Below are positions 1-6,805 of a DNA stretch of 64,000 nt, piece by piece. How positions within the stretch are numbered: position 1 is the first letter of the stretch; every line of letters begins with the position of its first letter. A model generated the notes under the pieces. That model saw only the letters and a list, made by a program, of their open reading frames with translations, was not told the DNA's origin and did no database searches. This DNA is from Acidobacteriota bacterium (GTDB lineage Bacteria > Acidobacteriota > Terriglobia > Acidiferrales > UBA7541): assembly GCA_003224085.1 (NCBI GenBank), contig QHYK01000040.1, positions 1 to 64,000 of the forward strand, in the 5' to 3' direction. The position numbers were made by a program, and so were the translations under genes.

Positions 1-202
1 AGAAAAATCGAAGGATTCTGGTTTTTTTTCTGCGAATTTCCGAGGAAAAACACGGGGGCGAGCCCCTGCGAACGGTCACGTTCGCAGCGCCGCTGCTCGC
101 ATTCCACAGGGGTTAGGCTGGGGGTTTTTCAACAGGCTTTAGCTAGCCATCAACTGCTGAAGAGTCGGCTTCCTGGACTCCACAGAGCGGCTCCCGGGGG
201 CC

Positions 203-396
203 CTATTTCAGGGCGAAATACGTTCGGACTGCTTCGATCATGGCTTTATCTCTCCCGGAATCGTTGTTTTCAACCCCGCCAGGACCGCGGGCCAGTCTTT
301 GTGTTCTACCGGAAATGCGGCCAGAAACGAACTCAAGTCGGACTTGCTGGAGTCTGGCAAGTTCGGTCCCGTGCCGCCCTTGCGTATGATGCTCAT
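203..396 (-). pseudogene. Frameshifted relic of an unidentified small protein
   Basis: On the minus strand an ATG at 396 opens 52 codons that end at a stop at 238-240. The text looks like protein (it includes FLAAFPVEHKDWPAVLAGLK). The natural continuation, AMIEAVRTYFALK, is found in the next frame and ends at a TAG at 203-205, so about one base is missing or gained near 243-247. I do not recognise the family. It may be the C-terminal end of a once longer gene, because nothing convincing precedes it. No Shine-Dalgarno site is evident. Confidence 0.35.
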
Positions 397-910
397 AAAC
401 CTAGACTTACAACTTCAGTTGGAAGACAGCGGTCTTTGTCTAGGCGTCCTTCAGTGCCTCACCACGGATAGAGGTATGCATACCAACAAGCCACCAGGTG
501 CTTGGATTCTATTTGCAAAACGCCGGTTGTCCTTTATCGGCCCTGCAACCTCTCCGAGATCCCGCACTCCACCTCGACTTCTATCCGGAACATGCCATGA
601 AACGAACTCGGTTTGATTCAACTTGACGACTACATGTTCCCCAAGACCTCTCCGATGCGCACTAGAACACTCCTACAACTCCTTAAGACATCCACATTCT
701 TGTAGAAATCTTCTGCAAATCGTAACCGGAAACTACGGCGAAAGTTTCGGAATCTTGCAACGAACAGACAACTTCCCGCATCTCTATGGACAAAAGAAAA
801 TCGAGGGATGCGAGGCGTTGCCTCTCCTGCCTGAGGCAGCCCGCGAAAGGCGCGGCCGCGTTTCCGAGCATGCGAGCCTGCGCAGAAAATTAAATCCATT
901 TGGAGGGTTC
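397..910. other. Intergenic stretch, no gene supported
   Basis: Reading frames on both strands here have poor protein-like composition and no ribosome-binding sites. An open frame runs from 623 into the beta-barrel gene at 911, but its first 96 codons look non-coding. The promoter of the 911 gene should lie in here, but I could not pick a convincing -35/-10 pair. Confidence 0.5.
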
Positions 911-1477
911 ATGAAGTTGAAGCTATGGGTGTCTTTACTTGCTGTGTTGTCGCTCTCGGCGGTCTCGGCTTATGCCCAGGAAACGGCGCCGAAAGTGGAT
1001 GTTTTCGCAGGATATTCTTACGTGCAAGCCAATCCCGGAGTGACGGGAACCGACAGCTTCCATCTGCATGGTGGAAACGCCAACGTGGCTTACAACATTA
1101 CGAACTGGCTCGGGGGCGTGGCTGATTTCGGTGGCTACACCAACGGAAACGTTCTGGGCTCGGGCCGGAGCGGCACGTTCTCGACCTACCTGTTCGGGCC
1201 ACGTGTTTCTTACCGGCACTATTCGAGGATCACGCCGTTTGGGCAAGTGCTCTTCGGCGTGGCGCACGCTGACGCAGCTTCGCTCAGGACCACCGGCACA
1301 CAGAACGCGTTCGCCATGACGGCGGGCGGGGGAGTGGATTACAAGCTGTTCGATCACTTCTCGATTCGTCCGTTTCAGACGGAGTACTTGCTGACGCGGT
1401 TCCATGAAGGAACCCTCCCGGGCACGAGGACGCAGAATAACTTCCGCGTCTCGACCGGATTTGTGTTCCGGTTCTAA
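911..1477 (+). CDS. Outer-membrane beta-barrel protein, OmpA-like/porin-family fold
   Basis: The product is 188 residues. It has a clear Sec signal peptide (MKLKLWVSLLAVLSLSAVSAYAQ, cleavage expected after AYA-Q near residue 21). It then alternates short polar and aromatic strands (DVFAGYSYV, NVAYNITNWLGGVADFGGY, STYLFGPRVSYRH, FGVAHA) and ends in the aromatic signature FVFRF typical of outer-membrane barrels. I chose ATG 911 over the longer open frame from 623 because GGAGGG at 902-907 precedes it and the signal peptide starts there. Size and strand pattern fit an eight-stranded barrel of the OMP_b-brl family. Substrate and role are unknown. It stands alone, convergent with the TonB gene downstream. 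Confidence 0.8.
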   Translation: MKLKLWVSLLAVLSLSAVSAYAQETAPKVDVFAGYSYVQANPGVTGTDSFHLHGGNANVAYNITNWLGGVADFGGYTNGNVLGSGRSGTFSTYLFGPRVSYRHYSRITPFGQVLFGVAHADAASLRTTGTQNAFAMTAGGGVDYKLFDHFSIRPFQTEYLLTRFHEGTLPGTRTQNNFRVSTGFVFRF

Positions 1478-1611
1478 CGCAGTCGCGATAGCAGAATCGG
1501 TTGCGAGGTGCAGGCAGAAGGGGCCGCGTAGTCAGGCAGAAGCGGCCCCTGCACCTTTTTTGGGAACCGCTGATCAAGTCTGCAGCGCTCCCATCGCATT
1601 GCGCCAGGGAG

Positions 1612-1649
1612 AGATCAAGCCAGGATTCCGAGCCCCGCTCGCAATGACA
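1612..1649. repeat. Dispersed intergenic repeat, copy A
   Basis: AGATCAAGCCAGGATTCC followed by GCAATGACA. Similar sequence recurs at 3817-3863 and 6731-6768, with weaker relatives near 25297 and 63089. This copy lies between convergent genes. Confidence 0.5.
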
Positions 1650-1693
1650 CCGCGTAAACAGAGGCGGCCTAAGGGCGTTTTCCTACGTGCCCC

Positions 1694-2488
1694 TCAGTGC
1701 GACATTGTGTAAATCACGGTGATGTGGGTGTCGATCTCAACGGGCTGGCCGTTGAGCATCGTTGGCCTGTAGTGCCATTGGCTTACCGCGTCCACCGCTG
1801 ATTGGTAAAACGCAGGGTCGCCACTAACAACCTCAAGAGATCGAATCGAGCCGTCAGTGGCAATCCTGGCGTGCAGTTCTACGCGGCCTTCTTTGTGAAT
1901 CTGTTTCGCCAGAAACGGATAGACAGGCTCAACGCGATAAACCAGCATCGCCGGATCAATAGTGGTCATCCGGAGAACTTGAGGCTTCGGCTTTGCTTCC
2001 GATGTCGGCTGAGGAGGTCGGGGCCCGCTATCTCTGCCGCCGATATGGATACACCAACTGCACTCCGGTCCGTTGTCCGCTTCTTTTCCTTGAGGACCGA
2101 TTTCAGGCGGCCCAACCTCGCTTTCCTCCGAGTTGGAAGGTTGAGCAGGCCGGGCATTGGGGGAAAAGAATGCGACGCGATCACCAAAGTTTACGTGATG
2201 CCCTGGTATCGGCCTGGCGGGTCCAGCTGCGCGATGCAGATGGCCATACGGGGGAATGGGGATGTAAGCGCTGGCAAGCGAGAGGCGCTCCGATTTTCCG
2301 AACAACGGGAGTAAGACCAACAACGCGATCACGGCGGCTTGGACAAGAATCGAGATAACGAGCGAGCGGCGGCGAACGCGACGTTCACCCCGGCGCTGTT
2401 CGGGGTCGCCCTCGACCAGGCAGCTTCCTAACGAACCCAACTTATGTTCCGGAATTTTTTCAGAAAGGTCTCGAGAATTGAGCGGCAT
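1694..2488 (-). CDS. TonB-family energy transducer
   Basis: The product is 264 residues. It has a short cytoplasmic N-terminus ending in basic residues (RRGERRVRRR), one membrane helix at about 42-64 (LVISILVQAAVIALLVLLPLFG), a Pro-rich periplasmic linker, and a TonB C-terminal domain from about 175 to the end (VEPVYPFLAKQ, GRVELHARIATDGSI, AVDAVSQWHYRPTMLNGQPV). TonB proteins pass proton-motive energy from ExbB/ExbD to outer-membrane receptors; neither partner gene is in this window. The ATG at 2488 was chosen because GGAGGTG lies just upstream, whereas the open frame to 2623 has no signal. It is one of three intact TonB-C proteins and one relic in the window. Confidence 0.82.
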   Translation of the reverse strand: MPLNSRDLSEKIPEHKLGSLGSCLVEGDPEQRRGERRVRRRSLVISILVQAAVIALLVLLPLFGKSERLSLASAYIPIPPYGHLHRAAGPARPIPGHHVNFGDRVAFFSPNARPAQPSNSEESEVGPPEIGPQGKEADNGPECSWCIHIGGRDSGPRPPQPTSEAKPKPQVLRMTTIDPAMLVYRVEPVYPFLAKQIHKEGRVELHARIATDGSIRSLEVVSGDPAFYQSAVDAVSQWHYRPTMLNGQPVEIDTHITVIYTMSH

Positions 2489-2872
2489 CACGCACCTCCA
2501 CCGTGTCTTGCGACGCCAGCCTCCTGGGGGTTGCTCTAGTCCTCCAGGAGACCGGCGCCGCGCTCGCAGGGATGTGAGGTTGCGCGCGTCCTCCGTAGCG
2601 TTGGACACCGCGGGGCAGGACAAGTTCCCGGCGGCGGGAAGTCGTCAGGTCTAAGTATCAAATGGAGAAGAGAGGGGGACGGACCGGAGAAGCCTTGTCA
2701 GTTGGGTCGGTGCCTTGTGATGCCGGAGCAGGAGCCCAAGGATTTCAGGCCATTTGAGGCCCGGAACGCGCATTAATCTGTTTGCGTTTAACGGGATACG
2801 AAAAACTGTAACCATGGCACAAAATGGCGCATCTTACGGCTTGAGGACGTGGATCCAAGGAGGTTGATTCCC
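2489..2872. other. Divergent intergenic region
   Basis: This stretch separates the minus-strand TonB gene from the plus-strand zinc-ribbon gene and should hold both promoters. It is moderately AT-rich near 2775-2830. I saw no strong hexamer pair, hairpin or small gene. Confidence 0.5.
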
Positions 2873-3187
2873 ATGGACCGGCGTAACGCGGAAACCATTG
2901 GCGTGCGCCGCACCGGGTGGGCCGCCCTGGACCGCGATCCGCAGCAAGACAAGGTGGAATTCATCTGTCCCCACTGCGGCGCGCGGGACCAGAAGAATGC
3001 CCGGCGCGAGCGCTCCCTATATCATTTCACGGACGGCTTTCTGCAAGATTTGCAGGGCGAAGTGACTGTTTGTCATAGCTGCAAGAAGTCGCTGCGGGTT
3101 GTTCCCATTGTGATGGTGCACGATCAGGAAGAGGCACGGAGATTCGCGGCGGTTTTTTCGGACGAGCACGTGTTTACGGCAAACTGA
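2873..3187 (+). CDS. Small zinc-ribbon protein of unknown function
   Basis: The product is 104 residues and soluble. Two CxxC knuckles, C32-P-H-C35 and C67-H-S-C70, are spaced as in a four-Cys zinc ribbon. The segment between them (RERSLYHFTDGFLQDLQGEV) is probably the ribbon insert. ATG 2873 is preferred over the in-frame GTG at 2849 because AAGGAGG at 2857-2863 is 9 bases upstream. A strong hairpin terminator follows at 3218. I do not recognise a named family; such proteins may bind DNA, RNA or protein. Confidence 0.65.
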   Translation: MDRRNAETIGVRRTGWAALDRDPQQDKVEFICPHCGARDQKNARRERSLYHFTDGFLQDLQGEVTVCHSCKKSLRVVPIVMVHDQEEARRFAAVFSDEHVFTAN

Positions 3188-3217
3188 AGATTTCGCAAGT
3201 TGAAGTTGCAAGAAGGC

Positions 3218-3258
3218 AAAAGAGTCGGGGCGCAACCAGTCAGCGCCCCGCCTCTTTT
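3218..3258 (+). terminator. Strong, probably bidirectional intrinsic terminator
   Basis: AAAAGAG, T, CGGGGCGC, a 9-base loop, GCGCCCCG, C, CTCTTTT: a 15-bp stem with A and T tracts on the two sides, followed by GTTTTG. It lies between the convergent genes ending at 3187 and 3322. Confidence 0.8.
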
Positions 3259-3268
3259 GTTTTGCGGT

Positions 3269-3302
3269 GAAAAGAGAAAGCGCTCCAAGCAAAGGGAGCG
3301 CT
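3269..3302 (-). terminator. Intrinsic terminator of the His-rich protein gene
   Basis: On the minus strand AGCGCTCC, an 8-base loop and GGAGCGCT form a perfect 8-bp stem (3302-3279), followed by the T-rich run TTCTCTTTTC. It is 20 bases beyond the stop of the gene at 3322. Confidence 0.7.
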
Positions 3303-3321
3303 CCTTGGAAATGGTCCGCGG

Positions 3322-3660
3322 TTAGTGACGGTCGTGATCGTGGTCGTCCCAGTCGCGATCGGTGTGCCAGCGGTGGGCGTCTTCCTCCCACCAACGATGA
3401 TGCTCGTTCCAGCAGCGCTCGCGCGCTTCATGCAGTTCGTGACGAGCGTGACCGGCTTGCCGGCTGTTCCAGCCATGATGCTCGATGGCTTCGTGCAGTT
3501 TGTGGTCGGCCTTGACGATGCGCCGCTGACAACGTCCGTAGTCGTCGTAGTCGTGAGCGAAGGCCCGGGGCGTGGCCGCGAATGCGAGCAGGCCAGCCAG
3601 CGCTGCGCCCGCAAGTACCACACGTCGCGGAAACTTCTTCTCTCCCAAAGGAATCCTCAT
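3322..3660 (-). CDS. Small exported His-rich protein
   Basis: The product is 112 residues. A signal peptide (basic MRIPLGEKKFPRR, then VVLAGAALAGLLAFAAT, cleavage near AFA-H) precedes a charged, probably helical mature part rich in His (about 16), Asp, Glu, Arg and Trp, with two Cys (44 and 83), ending in WDDHDHDRH. ATG 3660 was chosen because GGAGG lies upstream and the signal peptide starts there; the open frame extends to 3816 without support. The composition suggests metal binding or a periplasmic chaperone-like role, but this is inference. I cannot name a family. Confidence 0.65.
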   Translation of the reverse strand: MRIPLGEKKFPRRVVLAGAALAGLLAFAATPRAFAHDYDDYGRCQRRIVKADHKLHEAIEHHGWNSRQAGHARHELHEARERCWNEHHRWWEEDAHRWHTDRDWDDHDHDRH

Positions 3661-3816
3661 GTTCTCACCATCCTCCAAGAATTCCCCGACTGGGATGGGG
3701 CGTTGGTCGCTCTTTATCAAACACGGTTGCGGAAAGAATGTAGCGGTGGCCAATAAGAGCATGGTAAGGCCCTTTCTTTCCCGTGTCTTTCCTCTTATCG
3801 AGTCGAGTGCGACCAC

Positions 3817-3863
3817 AGATCAAGCCGGGATTCCCCGCCGGCCTATGGCTCCTCGGAATGACA
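3817..3863. repeat. Dispersed intergenic repeat, copy B
   Basis: AGATCAAGCCGGGATTCC, then a spacer and CCTCGGAATGACA. Same arrangement as 1612-1649 and 6731-6768, with the middle part differing. Confidence 0.5.
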
Positions 3864-3916
3864 AAAAAACGCGGGCCACGGCACGACTGAAGTCGTGACG
3901 GAGAGCTCGAGCAGAA

Positions 3917-4792
3917 TCAGTAGGCTTGCAGGAAAGGCTCGGCCTGCATGTGGTATTTCTCGAGGCCGGCGCGAATGCGGTCGAAGGCTTCGTCCACGGT
4001 GTCGGCAAACTGCAGCATCTGGTATTCGCTTTCATCGATGGTGCCCCAACGCACCATGGCTTTCCAATTCAGCACTTCATCCCAATACCTGCGGCCGTAA
4101 ATCAGAATCAAGTTGCGCTTGGCCAGCTTTCCGGTTTGCAGCAGTGTGAGCATTTCCCAGAGTTCGTCCATGGTGCCGAAGCCGCCGGGAAAAACGATCA
4201 GCGCCTTGGCGATTTGCGCGAACCAGAGTTTGCGCATGAAGAAATATTTGAAGTTGAAGCTCAGCTCCGGGCTGATGTAGGGATTCGCGAATTGCTCGTG
4301 CGGCAGCTCGATGGAGAGCCCGATGGATCTGCCACCGGCTTCGTAGGCGCCGCGATTGGCGGCTTCCATAATGCCGGGGCCGCCGCCGGAACAGACGACG
4401 AACCGGCGCGGCTTGGGGCCGAGCGTCAGGGCCCAACTGGTGAGCTTGTGCGAGAGCTGGCGCGCCTCCTCGTAGTAGCGCGACATTTCGAGCGAGCTCT
4501 TGGCGCTGCGCAGCGCGGCGCGGTGACGGCATAGATTTTCCGCGGACATCTTGCCGGTTTTTGTGCGCTTGAGCCGCGTATAGCGCGCCTGGGCGGTTTC
4601 GTGCGACTCGATGCGCGCCGAGCCGAACATCACGATGGTGTCGCCAATGCCCTCGTTCTTCAGCTGTACCAGGGGATGGATATACTCGGCGAGGATGCGA
4701 ATCGGGCGCGCCGGCACGCTGCTGAGAAATTTCTCGTCTTCGTGGGCGACTTTGGGGGCGTGCTGCGGCTTCCGTTTTTTGCCGTCGGGCAT
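3917..4792 (-). CDS. LOG-family protein (TIGR00730-type), lysine decarboxylase-like Rossmann fold
   Basis: The product is 291 residues. It carries the family hallmarks SGGGPGIMEAANRGA (nucleotide loop) and PGGFGTMDELWE (PGGxGTxxE active-site motif). Members that have been tested hydrolyse nucleoside 5-monophosphates such as cytokinin riboside phosphates to free base and ribose 5-phosphate. The enzyme is cytoplasmic. The N-terminal 60 or so residues are a basic extension beyond the core. ATG 4792 has GGAG about 9 bases upstream; the open frame continues to 5284 through the divergent VWFA gene start and is not coding there. Substrate is not evident from sequence. Confidence 0.82.
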   Translation of the reverse strand: MPDGKKRKPQHAPKVAHEDEKFLSSVPARPIRILAEYIHPLVQLKNEGIGDTIVMFGSARIESHETAQARYTRLKRTKTGKMSAENLCRHRAALRSAKSSLEMSRYYEEARQLSHKLTSWALTLGPKPRRFVVCSGGGPGIMEAANRGAYEAGGRSIGLSIELPHEQFANPYISPELSFNFKYFFMRKLWFAQIAKALIVFPGGFGTMDELWEMLTLLQTGKLAKRNLILIYGRRYWDEVLNWKAMVRWGTIDESEYQMLQFADTVDEAFDRIRAGLEKYHMQAEPFLQAY

Positions 4793-5068
4793 GTGTGTCT
4801 TCTCCAGTAGGCACGAACTTTGATTGTAGGAATCCTGGCGATTTGCGGCAACGTCTTCCGCCAAAGGTGCGTCGAATTGAGTACACTGCTTCGGGGAATG
4901 ACCGGGAGCAGCGAGGTGTCGGCCACTGCTGAAGAGAGCTTGCGCGACTCCGCAGGCCGGCACTCGCTTCGCGAAGGCCATAAGAAACCGGCCTGCTTCG
5001 ATCGGAATGACCGCAGTGGGGTGCGGGTGATAGTTGGGAAGGGCGTAGGTCGGCGCAGGATGGATAGC

Positions 5069-6220
5069 ATGAATGGGAAGAAACAACGAGGATGCCGAGC
5101 AATTTGGCTCCCCTTGCTTATGCTGTTCGCAGCCGGCTCCCTCGGCGGCCAGGCGCCGACCGGGCCGCTTCCGCCGAAGCCCGGCGTTGCGATACAGCAA
5201 CCTCCCAAGAATGAGATCAAGGTGCAAGTGGCGCTGGTGACGACGCCAGTGACGGTGCGCGATTTGCGCGGCGAGATGGTTCACGACCTGGAAGCGAAAG
5301 ATTTTCGCGTGACCGACAACGGAGCGGCGCAGAAGATTTCACACTTCGACTTGGGAGGCGACCCGATTTCGCTGGTGATTCTGACGGAAACAAGTTTGCG
5401 CATTGAGCCGCTTCTTCCTGAAATACGCAAGACAGGGATTCTCTTCACGCAAACGGTCATGGGTTCCACAGGCGAGGCCGCCGTGGTGGGCTTCAATGAT
5501 TCCGTGGACAAGCTGCAGGATTTCACCAGCAACGCGGATCAGATCGAAAACACGATTGCCAATCTGCACGCCGGGACTTCCGGGTCGAAGCTGTATGACG
5601 GGATGGCAGCAGGCGTGGAAATGCTTTCGAGCCGCCCGCAAGCCACCGCGGAAAAGCCGGGACGGCGTCGCGTGATGCTGATTCTCTCCGAGGCCGTGGA
5701 CCACGGCAGCGAGAAAAACTTAGGCGGAGTGCTGCGGCAGGCGCAACTGGCGAACGTAACGATTTACAGCGTAGGGCTTTCCACGACGCGCGCGGAGCTG
5801 CAAGCCAAGCCCAAGGCTCCGGAGCGGCCCAACTTGCCGGTGGGTTCCATCCCGCCACCGCCTGGAGTTCCGGCAACGCCAACCTACGAGGACAACTACC
5901 GCTATGGCAGCGCCGACTTGATGGCCGCCGTGGTTTGGGCGGTGCAGCACATACACGACCAAGTGAAAGGCAATGCATTGGAAATTGCCGCAGCGGGGAC
6001 CGGCGGCGCGCATCTGAGCGCGTTCAAGGACCGCACCATCGAAAAAGCCATCGACGAGATTGGCGGGGAATTGCATTCGCAATATACGCTCAGCTACACG
6101 CCGGCCGACGCCGACGCGGCCGGATATCACGAAATCAAAGTGTCGGTGCTTCGCAGGGACGCAAAGAATTGGAAGATTCGCGCGCGGCCGGGATATTATC
6201 TCGCGCCGCCGGAAGGCTAG
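5069..6220 (+). CDS. VWFA-related acidobacterial domain protein (TIGR03436-like), exported
   Basis: The product is 383 residues. An N-terminal export signal (RAIWLPLLMLFAAGSLGG) is followed by the typical motif region VALVTTPVTVRDLRGEMV, DLEAKDFRVTDNGAAQKISHF, and a von Willebrand A-like domain (VILTETSLRIEPLLPEIRKT, VVGFNDSVD, RRRVMLILSEAVDHGSEK). It ends in SQYTLSYTPADADAAGYHEIKV and a GYY close to the C-terminus. The MIDAS DxSxS is degenerate (LTETSLR). This family is abundant in Acidobacteriota and its function is unknown. ATG 5069 is preferred (AGGA 8 bases upstream); ATG 5060 is an in-frame alternative. Confidence 0.8.
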   Translation: MNGKKQRGCRAIWLPLLMLFAAGSLGGQAPTGPLPPKPGVAIQQPPKNEIKVQVALVTTPVTVRDLRGEMVHDLEAKDFRVTDNGAAQKISHFDLGGDPISLVILTETSLRIEPLLPEIRKTGILFTQTVMGSTGEAAVVGFNDSVDKLQDFTSNADQIENTIANLHAGTSGSKLYDGMAAGVEMLSSRPQATAEKPGRRRVMLILSEAVDHGSEKNLGGVLRQAQLANVTIYSVGLSTTRAELQAKPKAPERPNLPVGSIPPPPGVPATPTYEDNYRYGSADLMAAVVWAVQHIHDQVKGNALEIAAAGTGGAHLSAFKDRTIEKAIDEIGGELHSQYTLSYTPADADAAGYHEIKVSVLRRDAKNWKIRARPGYYLAPPEG

Positions 6221-6238
6221 CCTGCACGCAATCAATCT

Positions 6239-6610
6239 TCAAGCGATTTGCTGCCAGAAGGTGCCGTCGCGGGAAGAGAGGAGCGCGTCCTTGCGGGCGT
6301 CCCAGCGCAAAAAATGCGGCGTATGCATGTGTTCGGTATGGGCATTGCGGCTGGCCCAGACTTCGTGGAGCAGAAACCCCCCGGGCGTTTCGAGAGCGCG
6401 ATGCAGGTCGAAGCCAATACAGCCATCTTCCTTTCGGGAGGGGCCGACCAAAGCGCGCAGCTCCGCCTCCAGTTGGAGCTCCTGGCCTTCGCGAGCGCGC
6501 ATAATGACCATCCGAGTGACCGCCTCTCTCGGCAGCTTGCTCCCGGACGCCGCCCTCTTGCGAGCTTTCAGTCTGGCTGGCTTGCGGGCCTTGGTTTTGC
6601 GCTTCGGCAT
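6239..6610 (-). CDS. Antibiotic-biosynthesis-monooxygenase (ABM) domain protein
   Basis: The product is 123 residues: a Lys/Arg-rich N-terminus (about 30 residues) and one ABM ferredoxin-like domain (VIMRAREGQELQLEAELRAL, EDGCIGFDLHRALETPGGFLLHEVWAS, HMHTPHFLRW). The family includes small cofactor-free monooxygenases and heme-degrading proteins acting as dimers; substrate cannot be told. The basic N-terminal tail is unusual for the family. No Shine-Dalgarno site is visible before ATG 6610. It is convergent with the VWFA gene, 18 bases apart. Confidence 0.75.
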   Translation of the reverse strand: MPKRKTKARKPARLKARKRAASGSKLPREAVTRMVIMRAREGQELQLEAELRALVGPSRKEDGCIGFDLHRALETPGGFLLHEVWASRNAHTEHMHTPHFLRWDARKDALLSSRDGTFWQQIA

Positions 6611-6730
6611 CGTGGCGGGGATTGTAGCGCAAAATGCTGCCAGTGCAAGTCACATGAGGGCATCGAGGGCATCGAGGGGCATCGCAGGACAGGGCCCGAA
6701 CCTCACGGTCATCGAGCCGTGTGTGGCCAA

Positions 6731-6768
6731 AGACCAAGCCGGGATTCCTTACTTCGCTCGGAATGACA
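6731..6768. repeat. Dispersed intergenic repeat, copy C
   Basis: AGACCAAGCCGGGATTCC, then ACTTCGCTCGGAATGACAC. Closest to copy B at 3817-3863. Confidence 0.5.
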
Positions 6769-6805
6769 CGCCGGGGCGTCCGGTCAGCTGCTCGGCAAAC
6801 CAAGG

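Noticed and set aside
3325-3756. 143-residue plus-strand frame over the His-rich gene
   Set aside because: Val/Thr-rich low-complexity text that mirrors the GTC/GTG complement of His and Asp codons; no ribosome-binding site.
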